Source: Cryoendolithus antarcticus (lineage: Eukaryota > Ascomycota > Dothideomycetes > Cladosporiales > Cladosporiaceae). Taken from it: DNA of 64,000 nt. A program made the position numbers and the translations under genes. Where the stretch lies: assembly GCA_002077065.1 (NCBI GenBank), contig NAJO01000022.1:1-64000 (forward strand), in the 5' to 3' direction. Below, piece by piece: positions 8,509-20,143 of this stretch (position 1 is its first letter; each line of letters begins with the position of its first letter). Under the pieces are notes generated by a model that was not told the DNA's origin, searched no databases, and was given only the letters and a program-made list of their open reading frames with translations.

Positions 8509-11500
8509 TTACGTGACCTTGGCCTCATCCTCCCATGTGCCATTCAGGTACTGCGCCGTCCAAGTTTGTTTTTCCGTCATGGTTGAAACATCCTTCGACG
8601 TCCATTCGAAACCAGCTGCTGTCTTAACCGTGAGTAGACCCTTCAAGACGCCACCAAGTTGTGCATCCACCCCAAACTTCTTCTCCAACGTCTTCTCGAC
8701 ACTTTCGCCACTCTCCACTTCGAACTTATGCTCATCATACTTGGCGGTCAGCGTCACCACTGCCCTGATTGGTGATCTTGGAACGCTGGGGATATGGAAG
8801 TTGTAGACTTTTTCGCTCTTGATGCCTCTGGCGATCACCTCGCTCTCGGTTAGCGACTGTTCGAACGCGGTTTGCATCATGTACCCTTCGAGTGACAGCT
8901 CAAATTCGTCATCTATGTCCTCAGTACGAGGTAGGTACGTTGCATGGAAAACCCCGGTTTGATTCTGCTCGGAGTCGCCCGCGATACGCTCACTGACGGG
9001 CTTTGAGTCTGGACCCGTATATATGTGCAGCAACTTCCACGTCCAGAATCCTTGTATTGGCTTGCCCAACGCAATCATCTTGATCTTGATGTCCTTCCAA
9101 TGAGTCTTTTTCCGAGCTCCCGGCAATCCATCCAGAGCTTTACGGATCCGCCGTTTGCCCTCGTCAGGCTCAATGGTCTTCTTCGCTACCTCACCCTGGA
9201 TTACATCGATGCGTTCTTTGACCACCTTAGGGGACACCACCTGCCCCTGCGGCTCGCTCGGCGCAGTGGCGGGATTGGTCGCATTGATTCCATCGATAAC
9301 TGCCTGCTTCGTATCAGTCTTAGTAGCGAGCCCAAGACGATCAGCCTTGGCTGCGGCTGCTATCTTCTTGTCAAGATTGTCTACAGCTGCTTGTTGAGTG
9401 GCTAACTCTGCAAGCTTGAGTGCAGCCGCTTGACCGGCTGTCGCAAGTCCAGTAGCTGCCTCCAAACCTTGACCGGCTAGGGTCTGGGTAGCAGCCAAGC
9501 CGGCTGCGTCGCGAGAGGCGTCTTTATTCTGCACGGCTTTCAGTAGCTCCGTGAAGCCTTGCGGCGCAGGCGGCGAAGTTGCATTCTGTAGACTTATCAG
9601 AGTGTCGGGCATCTTCTGAGGCTGCAATGAGGTCGAAATATCGCTCCGTCGACTCTGCAACAGCGAGGGATCCAACGCTCCCAGCTCTAGATCATGATCA
9701 TTTAATGCCCAATCAATGTTTCCGTAATGCTCTTCAAGCGCGACACAGTCGTCCATGATAGTCTGTGCATACAAGCCATCCGTAGGGAGACTGACATACA
9801 TGGGCGTCGATTTCGCCGCTCCAGGGTCATACCAGCTCTTGAGCTTGTCGGCGTTGTCAAACACCGTCTGTCCAATGGTGGATCCCAAGTGGCATCCAGC
9901 AGAGACCTTGAAGATGAGACTATTACCGGCAATGCCGAGCGGGTTGCGTTCGACCACTGAACATATGCTCACCCTCCCCGCCCCGCTCTGTCCACTTGTG
10001 TCTAGAGTTGGTACCCAAAACCCATCGAGCAGTATCCACAGTCTGTCGCGGTCCATGTTCCACCAGATCATCTTGTGGTAGAACTCGATATTTTCATTAA
10101 GATGCTGCAGCAATTCGACGACATCGTACACAAGATTCGCTCGTAGGTTCTGCAACTCCCTCGCTGTGAGTGGAGCCTGCACCGTGGCACTCTCAGGAGC
10201 AGTTCTACCAGTGACTGGATCAATGAGATCTCCAAGACCCTGACTGAGCTTCACAACATTTGTGTCGAAGTCAGTCTGGTACGTGAACGTGACGCTTTTC
10301 AAGTTCGCGATCGAGCCGACAGTCAGGTCGCCTTTAGGGGCTGCCGCCACTTTCAGACTGACAAGATCTGCACGTGTGAGAGCTCCTGGGTCGGACACCT
10401 GGAAGTCAACACGTACGGTCTCATTGAAGCGGTAAGCACTAGCCGGAGTGAAGTCAGCCGCTAGAGGGGTGTCACCTTTCGCGGTGATCGTAAGTTTATT
10501 GACCCATCTGGCTGCATCACTGGGTGCGACACGCCGTTGGAAGATAGCCTCTGCACTCGACTTGATGTCTTGGAAGATTTGCATCCCAGGCAACGCGAGA
10601 AAGGGCGCGAGTGCTGCCCACGCGGCCGGGTCAAACTCGCCTTTGTCCGTGTCTCCGGGACGTGCAATTCCTAGTACGACGTAGACAGAACCATGAAGTG
10701 ATCGGATAGGGTGATCAGCGTGGCGACCTGGTGGGACTTGAGAGAAGCGGAAGCCTGTGAGGACATCTTTCAAATATCGCATAGTATTGGCAAATCGCCT
10801 GCGTGTGTAAGGTCAGCCAGCGCCAAAGTGGCGGCTAATCTAAGCGCTACATCTGACCCACCTTTCTTTGAGGACTCTTCGAATGGCCTCGCGCCATCTG
10901 TAAGCTCCCTCCATGGTGAAAGGCTTCATTGCGAACGGCACAAAGAGACATTCTCGCACGCCTGCAAATTCGGTATCAACCCGCATATGTCGTAGGATGT
11001 TGTGGTACAACACAGTCAAGGAGTGAGCATAGTTCTTGTTCTGGATGACTTCGACGGTACCGGTGACTTCTTCACTTTGATCAACTTCAACGACCACGGT
11101 ACTCTCGGACATGCGCAAATCTTCCCCGTGGCGGCGGATGGCGTCTCGCCATTGCATCTCTTCTTGAGCACTAGCCTCACGCCCTCCCTCCTGCTGGCTG
11201 CCGCCTGCCGCGGTCGAATTTGCGGCTCCACCACCGATTGCAACAGGACCGGCCATACCACCAGCGCCTAACGCGACCCCAGTAACAGTGCTGATCGAGC
11301 TACCACGCATGAATTCGGCGAGATTTGACGCCACCGCGTCTTGGTACGAGGTTTCTCGCAAGCTTGCGTCGTCCACCTTGTTCCGGCTCCTCTGTTGCTC
11401 ACTACGGGAGCCTTGTTCAGCACTGTGCCAGGACATCTTCTGTACGCGTTTCGCTTGGCGTGGTGCTAGAGTCAGTGTCTTTACTACGCTTCCAAGACTG

Positions 11501-13063
11501 TAGCCGTTACTTCGTGTACGGACTCGAAACTCCAGAATGTGGCCTCGAGCTATTGTAGTGGCTTGATATCTGATGCTCTCGCTGTCCCACTGAACTGGAA
11601 ACTCAGCTGAGAGATCTCTTCGTCCTTGATTGAGAGCTCCCAACCGTTTCGAAACTTCGTCGGGAAGCTTATCGACCACCACGGAAAGACCTTTGCTTAT
11701 CTTCTCGCGCCAGACATTGCCGTTGATCAAGCTGGTCCTTGTGAGTGCAGTCGATCCTGTGAGAGGAGTAACCCGATGGTATGAACGGTTTGGTGAAGAC
11801 CGGACGTGACAAGCTAGGCAGAGGAAGGGGGTGGCCTGAGGGGCCCATGGGCGGTACGGACGCTGGTAACGCCGGAGGAGGAGATACTTCGATTCCAGCT
11901 GCTGATACTCGGACAGCAGCGGTAGACGAAGCGCCTGCGTCCGCCCGCATCGTCTGGCTATTAAGGCCTTCCAACATCTCGTCGGGAGGATCGAAGTCAA
12001 TTTAAGCAGGTTCCCGAAGCTTGATAGTTGCTTCAGCGGAGATTTCCGGCTGGCCAATCCGCATAACAGAGAAAAACGCACGTTCTGATACAATCCGTGC
12101 AGGATTCCTGAACGGCTTACAAAAGGCGCCGGGATCCTCGCCGTACACTTCGGGATTACTGGCCAGCTCGGCCTCGGACGCAGCAGCAGGTACATGCGGA
12201 CGTTCGCATATGCAGCCATTCTCACGGTGCTCGCTCAAGCTGCTTTCACGTGAAGGTTTTGGGCTCGAATCGACGAGATCGACGAGGAGGATGGAGCGTA
12301 CACGGCTTGTCGAGGATAACAGTTCTTCTTTCACGTACCCGAAATGAGGAGCTGCAAAGCTGGATCCGGTAAGCAACCAAGCCCATGCACTCCAATAGCC
12401 AACCTGCTGTTGCGGAAATTGAGCTGTGAAAGTGCCGTCGATAGCTAGGCGAGCTTCAGTCCAGTCCAGTGCCACGATTTCGGCGGGTAAATCACTCTTC
12501 ACTGCGGTCTTCCGGTCTTCCGTGACATATCTGAGGGTCTCGGACTTGTCCCGCAGCAGAGTGACTGGAACTGGTGCAACGTGCAGCCGTGCGCCGTCAA
12601 ATGTGATGATTGGGCTTGACAGAGAAAAGAACCTTGCATGCCGAGTGATGGACGAGGACGCTTCCGAAGGTGGGGGTTCTTCCCTGAGCAACTTGCCGAC
12701 CTCCTCTTTAGTGAGGATGCAATCAATTCTGATGCTCTCGTCGCTCGTAACCTGAACAGGGAGTTTCCGCAAGACCACTGTGCGTCCGTCCAGGTAGCCG
12801 AAATTTACAGTAATGTCGCTCGGCTGCAAGACATTGGGGTACTCGCGCTCGCCCTCAAGATTTTCGTCCAGGAAATCCTGAGAGGCTCCCCGTTTTGTGT
12901 TAGATGCTGTAGTTACCGAGTCATTGTCAGCGACAACAGTGTCGCCATTACTACTCCCTGAAAGCTTAGTATCAGCAAGATCCAAGCTGACATGATATAC
13001 AATCGTTCGAATCGTGGTTGCTGCGTCCGCAGGCTTGATCTTGAGCTGTACGGTCACGCTCAT
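8509..13063 (-). CDS. very large unrecognised protein of bacterial flavour, interrupted in the middle
   Basis: Three long minus frames belong together. Part 1 runs from an ATG at 13063 (13102 also possible) to TAA at 12002. Part 2 covers about 11977-10862, and part 3 is 10798-8509. Parts 2 and 3 join in frame through a clear 63-bp intron (10799-10861; GTGGGT, branch GGCTGAC, ACGCAG). Parts 1 and 2 are separated by the TAA and a +1 frame change near 11757-11800. A 325-bp intron (11757-12081, GTGCGT...CTCACAG) would remove both and give 1,388 residues, but its inside looks coding. Notable segments are YSLGSVVKTLTLAPRQAKRV, RECLFVPFAMKPFTMEGAYR, FYHKMIWWNMDRDRLWILLD and an Ala-rich helix. There is no signal peptide and no Walker motif. 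The style recalls large bacterial hypothetical proteins. The function is unknown. Confidence 0.6.
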
Positions 13064-13964
13064 TGCTGGCGATGTGTTGCTGTTGATTGGGACCAACACC
13101 ACTTAGCAGAATCTGATGGGCGATCACCTCCTGTTCGCATATAAAGAACCGGGCTATATGAACATGTTTGGCTGATGCGTGTGGCGTGACAGCACATAGT
13201 CTCTCGCCATCACCTCGCAGGCCATCACGCCACGCTGCGCGCCCTACTTTCAAAGTCAGCACCAGGACCGAATTCTGCTAGTGGGATCAAGGCGTGACGA
13301 CCACCTTGGAAGACCATATTGCGATTAGATCGTGTCGAGACTGCCGCGTTGATCTCGTGCATCTGTCAAAACACGCAGTAGATAGGACAATCTCACGAAG
13401 TCCGCATCACGTCAACAAAGGTGCGTACGGCACCATACCCCAGCACTTGGCCAGCATAGCTTCTACCACTGATCTGAGATGCATATGCCCAAGCTCGCTC
13501 GGTGGCCGGATCACAGGTGGTCTCAGGCCATGGCTGCATTGCGGATCATACGATCAACGCCGTCGACACTGCTACAGCAGTCCACGTAGAGCTGCACGCA
13601 TGACAGCGCATCGCATGAGATCCATGGTCCAGCCGAGCACTAAAAGTGTATATGGACGTGGCAGTTCCGGAACGGCGAATCGCGAGCAGTGAATCGGTTC
13701 AAGGGAGGAAAATCAGCTGCAACAACCGAATATATCGCTGATTACGTAAGGCAATCCACAGTCTCAGAAGCTCCCATTGCATGCTTGAGGGCCCTACCTC
13801 TTGCAGGAATCCATGTTCAAGATATATCGAAACGCTGAATTAGCATCTGCGCAAGCTGTCTGACCGATGCTCGTAGCCACATTCCCCGCCTCTGCCTTGA
13901 CACGACTCCTCACACGTTCGCTTCAAACTCAGCACACTCCGACCACATCTCCCTACCTCGAGTT
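13064..13964. other. intergenic, nothing recognised
   Basis: A TATAAA-like stretch at 13138-13145 may serve the large gene starting at 13063. The open plus frame at 13294-13692 has no coding character. Confidence 0.4.
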
Positions 13965-14414
13965 TCAACACAACCCCACGCTCAACACCACCCCATCATC
14001 CTGACAAGCATGCACCTTCCCACCATACCCCGTAGAATTCTGACAAACATCATTCACCCTCCCCGCACTCGTAACACCCACCTTCTGCCCGGCAAATGGA
14101 TCCCCGTCAACGTAGCTGACGCTCCAGTACAAGATGCCGTTGTCGGTGCTCGTGCCGAGAATGAGCTTGGGTGTCTGAGAGGACCAGTACTGATCGGACT
14201 TCGAGACGCCGAGGCTGTTGCCGACGCCGGTGATGGGGAGCTCGGTGTTGGCAAAGGCTAGGAGAGGGGAGGGGCCGGTGGTGGATTTGGTGCTGTTGAC
14301 GTAGGTGAGGTAGAGGGTTTCGTTGCAGTTGTTGAGGACGGCTTGGTGGGAGAGGGCGTGGGTAGAGGTGGCGAGGGCCAGGATGGTGGAGAGGGCGGTG
14401 GTGGTGAAGTGCAT
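13965..14414 (-). CDS. secreted BYS1-like (thaumatin/osmotin-like small) protein
   Basis: This is a single exon of 149 residues. A signal peptide (MHFTTTALSTILALATSTHA) is followed by a compact domain with NNCNETLYLTYV near the start, a Gly/Ser-rich middle, ILYWSVSYVDGDPFAG, and Cys near the end (VCQNS, HACQDD, GLC). The pattern of an early NNC with beta strands and late Cys is that of the BYS1 family, secreted fungal proteins of unknown biochemical role named after a yeast-phase protein of Blastomyces. The protein would act outside the cell or in the wall. The family assignment is fairly likely; the function is not known. Confidence 0.75.
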   Translation of the reverse strand: MHFTTTALSTILALATSTHALSHQAVLNNCNETLYLTYVNSTKSTTGPSPLLAFANTELPITGVGNSLGVSKSDQYWSSQTPKLILGTSTDNGILYWSVSYVDGDPFAGQKVGVTSAGRVNDVCQNSTGYGGKVHACQDDGVVLSVGLC

Positions 14415-15243
14415 GGTGCTTGCTGTGGACTTGGATTCGAGAATGATTGGGTGAGCGTCTTGGTTCGAAGGGACTGAGTGTGTTTGAGTCGATTATGGGG
14501 AGGATTTGATTGACGAGAGAAGCGATCAGGATGAGATGAGGAACTTATACCTTACGTTTGCAGGTATTGACTTGGCCGCTCGGCGCCTTCCAGCGATGAT
14601 TCAAGTCGAAGGGCAGGCGCATGTCGGACTTGCATCATCACGACTTCCCGAGCCATGGCGTCGGTATCGGGAGCTGCTCCTGCTGACATGTTTGTGTTTC
14701 ACGGGGAAGAGGTTCAAATGACAGCGGATGATTGCATCGTACCTTGCAGGTCAAGTGTCTGCCCTTGCTGCGTACCTTGATGTCCACGTGCTGGGCTTTC
14801 TCCGATTGTCATGGGAGAGTAGACTTGAGAGAGGAAAGCGGTATGACTCGTGGGTTGTTCTTTGCACGACACTCTGATGCAGCCATGTGATCTCGTGGTG
14901 CTGCCTCTTACGTGACAGTATCATGCTAGCCAAGCCGATGTACAACTTGTGCTCGCCTCGCTGTGAGTCGCACTTCACAATTGTGTCACTCCCGACCGGT
15001 TATGGCTTCCCATTTCGGCACGCGCTGCGCGGCCTGAGCATCCGGTGAACCGCTTTAGCATTTGCAGACCTGCTTCGAGGTTCAGCGTTCCAAGGCGACC
15101 CGATCGTCGTCTCACGTTTCAGCTTCACCCCTCATGGCCTGAAGCTTCATAGCTAACGTCGCTCGATGCCGTTGCGTCGGTCGAGAGCTGTAGCTTCGGT
15201 GCACTACTCGGCAATCCTCGTCATGTTCATCAGTATCGATCGC
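14415..15243. other. intergenic, nothing recognised
   Basis: Both strands were read and no coherent frame or RNA gene was found. The region holds the BYS1-like promoter and the 3' flank of LSM2. Confidence 0.4.
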
Positions 15244-15789
15244 TCACGTTCCGGCTTTCGCCTTCGCCGCAGTCTGTGATGCCTCTGTAGCACACCATCA
15301 GCGCACAATTCCAACAATAGTAGTCACCATTGCAGTGCCATACCTCTCCTCGTAGCATCCTCCAACAGTGGTGTGTCTACGGCGTTCGCCGGTAGGTGCA
15401 CATATCGCACAACACTCCCCCGAATAAACACATTCTTGACCGAGCTCTGCAACACGACATCGTCAGCATGTATCCCGTCGCTTGACCTTATTCGGCAACT
15501 CTTTGTTCTTCGCGCTCAGGCGAAACGTACCAAGTGTGGATACTTCAGTTCCTCAACTACCGAGATATCATCCAGCTTGATGTTCAGGTACTGATCTACG
15601 CTCTTCAACGTCCCGCGGATGGAAATGTCGTTCTTGAGTTCGATCGTGACTTCATGGTTGACGAGGGTCTTGAAGAAGCTGGGTACGAGAAGGTGTCAGT
15701 GTGGGTGTACCGGGAGTACATGTGCGCAGGTGTGATATTCGTTGGCGCGCATTGGGGTGGAAGCGGTCTGCGTACCTGAAGAACAGCAT
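15244..15789 (-). CDS. LSM2: U6 snRNA-associated Sm-like protein LSm2
   Basis: Four small exons give 101 residues: 15776-15789 (14 bp), 15531-15678, 15344-15446 and 15244-15284. The introns are 15679-15775 (GTACGC...CCCAG), 15447-15530 (GTACGT...TGCAG, branch GCTGAC) and 15285-15343 (GTATGG...TACAG). The product starts MLFFSFFKTLV and contains the Sm1 motif with IRGTLKSVDQYLNIKLDDIS and the Sm2 motif FIRGSVVRYVHLP, closely matching LSm2 of other eukaryotes, which is also about 95 residues long. LSm2 is part of the LSm1-7 ring (mRNA decapping and decay) and the LSm2-8 ring (U6 snRNA binding, splicing). The tiny first exon hides the gene from simple reading-frame scans. Confidence 0.95.
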
Positions 15790-16357
15790 GATGGCGGTTA
15801 TAGATCAGAATTGCTACCCAGAGCTGCGCGGCATAATCGTGTGTTGTGTTATTAAGGCATATGCTATGCGCAAGCCGAGTTTAAGCAAACTGAAGTGACG
15901 CTCGAAAGCAACGTCACGTGCATCCAGAACATAATTGATACGGTTGAAACCTGATCGAATGAAGCGAAAGTACGAGATGATCATCTGATTAAGCAATCGC
16001 CATTCCTGTAGAGCTCAGGTACTTCACATTGAAACTCTGTATCGATATGCGCAAATCAAAGCATAGGGTATCTCGCATAGCAAGTCAATGCCATCTCTCC
16101 CGCAACATCCTTGAGTGCAGAATGTGTACCAGCTCACGGATGCCAGCAACTATGCTCAAGCCTCCTGTATCTCAGGAGAACCAGCGTCGTTGCTCACCAC
16201 GGTCTAGCCTGCCCGAAACAAGGCTGATACGCCTCTTTGGTTTCTCAGGCTTCCTCCCTTGCACACCAGCACTGGAAGGAGTCAATACATCGCTCACTTT
16301 GACTCGTGTGAAATATATGATGCTGTATTGATAATGCAAAGCTTTGCAAGTTCGAGC
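15790..16357. other. intergenic, nothing recognised
   Basis: This lies between the LSM2 start and the 3' end of the transporter gene. No feature is seen. Confidence 0.4.
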
Positions 16358-19264
16358 TCACCGCTGTCTGTTTCGATCCATGAAGATCAGCCCAAGGTAT
16401 GCAATAGCGCGATACGCGCAGCCGATCACGAAGAGCATCCTGAAATACAGTCAGCTTAGTCCTCAGGTCCTCCCCCGGCGTGTTGTGCACTCACACGATA
16501 TCCAGACTGAACTGCCCCAGTGTATACCCGACAGCCCTGGCGGCAATATCCAGATCATACAAATACCCCAACGGCAGCACATTCTGACTGAAGTACGCCT
16601 CCGTGAACCACACGCCAGGACTTAAGCGCCAAAGCCACTCAAGATGCCACTGCTTGACCTTGCTCAGCGGCGGCGCAACACCACCCAGAATACCGATGAC
16701 GAGACTCGCCAGCACAGCAAGCAGTGGCCCGTTCTCGCGTTTGACGACCATGGCGACGCAAGACGCGAGTCCGTAGATGCACCAGAAGTACATCAAATTC
16801 GCCGCGTACATGTCCACGAAGCTGATCAGTGGAGTGGCCAAGATGCCCAGGAAGACGGTGAAATGCAGACTGCTCAGCGCCACTCGAGGGATCGTCGAGA
16901 GCAGCTTGCCGACGTAGTATGCACTTCGGCTATGTCCTGAGGCAGTCTCGCGCCAGTAGATCATCCTTTCCTCGCCGAAGACCCAGAACCCGGGTGCACT
17001 AGCTGCGAGACCGATGGCCATGCCACCCAGTAAGCCAATTTGAGGAGTGCTCTGGTAGTCGACTGCGCTGCTCAAGATCGTGAAAGGCGGATGATACAGT
17101 CCTTGGAACAGATGGCCGCTAGCCGCGAAAGCCGAGAGCCCGATGATCGAACCCGCCAGACCTCCGACACCAATTTCGAAGAAGAACGAGCTGCTGTTGC
17201 GGACTTGCTGCGTCATGGCGCGCTTCCAGCAGTAGTAAACTTGCGCGAACCAGGTTGCGCCACGGGCTTGCATGGTGCGGTAGAGTTCGTTCTCTTGCTC
17301 GACTGTGCTGTTGATGGACTGCATGCTTACTCGTCGACTGTGGCCTCTCGATTGTGGTGTTCCATCATAGCCAACCGAAAGGTGTTTCGTGAAGACACCG
17401 TACTGGCCTCGCTGCTTCCATTCGTCGATCAGGTATTGTACGCCGAGGTCTCTTCTTTTATGACCGATGGCATACTGCGTGCCATCGCCCGTCGCGATAT
17501 CGATTAATGTGTCTGCTGGATTTGCTCTTTGTGGGAACGAGTAGCCCAGACCCTCGAAGTAGCTCTGTACATCTTCCGTTGCTCCGCTGTACACGCTTCG
17601 TCCTTGCGACAGCAGTAGCAGCTGATCGAAGCCGTAGAAGATCTGCTCGCGCGGCTGGTGGATGATGGCAATGACGGTCACGCCAAGCTGGCTGATGGCC
17701 TTTAGCAACCGCATGATCGATGCTGCACTTGTAGAGTCCAATCCAGATGTGGGCTCGTCCAGAAAGATGGCCATAGGTGCTGCTGCAAGCTCAACGCCAA
17801 TGTTGACACGCTTCCGCTGACCACCCGAGATCACTGGATTCAATGCATCGCCCACTCGAGAGTGCTGTACATGCGCAAGCTGCAGACAAGCAATAAGTGA
17901 GTCCACATGCTCCTGGATGTCTCGATCCCTCCACCTAGCAGGCAGCCGACACCGCGCAGAATGCAGTATGTTCTCCCTGACCGTAAGCTCCGGAAAGATC
18001 ACATCATCTTGCGGCACATACCCAATCAACTTCTTATACTTGCTCATATCCTTCACCCAGCCATTGATCTTGACCACTCCGCCTGTATGACTAGCCTTGC
18101 CCATCAGAACATTCAAGAACGTGCTCTTGCCTGCTCCTGACCCACCCATGACACCCCACATCGATCCTCTCGGCATTGTCCCAGTAACTTCTTGCAATAT
18201 CCTCTTGCCTTTCGCAGTCTCGAACATCAAGTTCTCAAAATCGAAGCTCAGCCCAATCGACTTCATCTCGATAGTCTTGCTCATTGATCTGATAAAGCGT
18301 TGAAAATCGGGACTGTTCTGGTAGTCGGTCTCGATCTGATCGTCGCTGTAGGTGGAGACATTGTCGTCGTCTACGAAGCCGTCGAGATTGTCTGCGCGAC
18401 CACTAGCTCGTCGCATGTGTGCCATGTACACTGGCTGTGGTGATGGAGCTCGCAGTGATGCAGCTGGCGATTGTGCGCGTGACGAGATCGAAACCCGCGG
18501 TGAGCTTCGTCCCATCCTTCCGCCGCTCCGCAACAGCTCGATGTCTTCGCCTCGTTTCTCGTCGTGCTGCGCGATTACAGAATCATACGTTTTCCGTCTG
18601 CTCTTTCTCCACTTGCTGATCCCGAACCCAATGGCGACCAGAATCCCAAGTACAACGTCCACGAAGATTGTGACATATAGCGGCACCAGCACGACCTGAC
18701 GGTTAGTCGTAGCCGGACACAGCGATCCCCAGTTACAGTCGAAAGGTGCTCTTGATCCAGATGGACAGAAGGTGCCCGCTTTGCAAGGTATCTCTTGCTT
18801 CCCACCAGGTGGACAGTAATGGCCATTCGCGCAGATTTTCGGCTCGAGAACGCCTTGCGGATTGCACGTTCCCTTAACAGTGCGTATCGCCTGGCATTGC
18901 TCGGTGGGGTGGCAGAATTGCGGAGGATGATCGTTGTTAGAGTCCGGGCCTGCGGTTGCGATCAGTGATACTCCTAGCAATGTCAACTCGTACAACACCT
19001 ACAATGAAAGCCTGGCAGACAAGTATCATTCATCGCCAATGCCACAGGCAGCGCGCCTTGCCGGTAGCACCCTGTAACGGTGTAGTTGAGGGAGTAGGAG
19101 TATAGGTCGAAGTCGAGCGATTGCATGTTACCGCCAAAGGAATCGAGTAGGCCCTCATTGTCGCGGTGTAGTTCGTCTAGGGCTGCGCTTTGCGATGGTG
19201 TCAAGGATATGGATGTGACTGTCGGTAAGATGATGCCGCTTGGCGTGGGAAGGGGGATGGACAT
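16358..19264 (-). CDS. ABCG-type (Adp1-like) ABC transporter
   Basis: Exons 19003-19264, 16495-18949 and 16358-16439 give 932 residues. The introns are 18950-19002 (GTAGGT...CGCAG) and 16440-16494 (GTGAGT...TTCAG). The start is uncertain: an ATG at 19324 adds 20 residues, and no signal peptide is obvious. The N-terminal third is a luminal Cys-rich region (CHPTEQC, CANGHYCPPG, CKAGTFCPSG) followed by one membrane segment. The nucleotide-binding domain has Walker A GGSGAGKST, signature SGGQRKR and Walker B AIFLDEPTSGLDS. An ABC2-type membrane domain follows, and its last helix, VMLFVIGCAYRAIAYLGLIF, lies in the third exon. The half-transporter layout with the EGF-like N-terminus is that of yeast Adp1 and its relatives. 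The substrate is unknown. Confidence 0.93.
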
Positions 19265-19324
19265 GCTGCGCGATAGTGATGCCTTGTCGGCGTGATGGAT
19301 CTGATTGATGTGAAGACTGGACAC

Positions 19325-19787
19325 TACTGTCGCGTAATAAGAACGAGATGTTACTCGACACCAGTGCTTGCCCGCGAAGAGGAGACGAGATGGGGAAAAG
19401 AGAAATCGCTACACGAGCGGTGCTTGCCTGAGCTGTCACAGAGTCGGACGTGGAAAGCATCACAATCCAGCTCACATGGCAAGCCTCCGGGTAAGGCTAC
19501 ATGATAGCTTCAGATGTGCGTAGGATCAAAAAGCATAGCCTTCCTGCGGTGTTCAAATCACCGCAGCCACCAGATCCTTCGACGGATGCGGCCAATCTCA
19601 GCCTCACACAGGAAATCCGCCATTGACAGGGCAGCTTAAGGTGGAAGTGAAGGAGGGTCTGGAAAGAGCCGATCCAGATGGAATGATAAAGGCATAAAGG
19701 TAACATTGATGAACTAAGTAGAAGACGGATGTTCGGTTGTGAAGTCCAACAAGTCACGATGCGGCAGAGCTCCTCTGAGGTGCATGA
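19325..19787. other. intergenic, possible 5' extension of the transporter
   Basis: No separate gene is seen. A still earlier exon with the missing signal peptide of the ABCG protein could lie at 19330-19480, but no splice pair was convincing. Confidence 0.35.
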
Positions 19788-19985
19788 CTAATCCGGCAAG
19801 ATACCTTCCACTTCGCACGCACCGTGCAATAAATACGTTTTGCAATAGTCTCGATCGAATTGTCCATGTGAATAGCCTCTTACATTCAATATCTTACACG
19901 CCTCGATAAATAGTGCGATGAGAGCGGCGACGGCAAACAGTGCAGCAGCAACCTTGGTTCCAAGTGTGACGCTGGGGTGCTGCAA
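19788..19985 (-). CDS. small hypothetical membrane protein
   Basis: A 65-residue frame has one strongly hydrophobic segment (VAAALFAVAALIALFIEACK) followed by a polar tail with two Cys (DYCKTYLLHGACEVEG). The length and composition would suit a small single-pass protein, or the last exon of a longer gene. The acceptor-like TTGCAG just before CACCCC at 19979 allows the latter, but no upstream exon could be chosen. I do not recognise the family. Confidence 0.3.
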   Translation of the reverse strand: MQHPSVTLGTKVAAALFAVAALIALFIEACKILNVRGYSHGQFDRDYCKTYLLHGACEVEGILPD

Positions 19986-20143
19986 TCCTGCTATATGTTA
20001 CATGTAGCTAGCCGAGTGACACATCTCAGCGACTAGAGATCTACCCTGTCGCTACGGCCATGCCTCGCTCGAGACTCGCAAGCAGCGTCATGCTCCAGTA
20101 CTGGCATAATGCCGATCAGATTCGCCCTACGCGGCAACAGGGT

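Noticed and set aside
11757..12120. Intron from the strong donor GTAAGC at 12120 to the acceptor at 11757 in the giant gene
   Set aside because: The length has the right phase, but the junction codon becomes TGA.
13294..13692. Plus-strand frame of 132 codons as a gene
   Set aside because: Composition is random-looking, with no motif, no promoter signal and no splice support.
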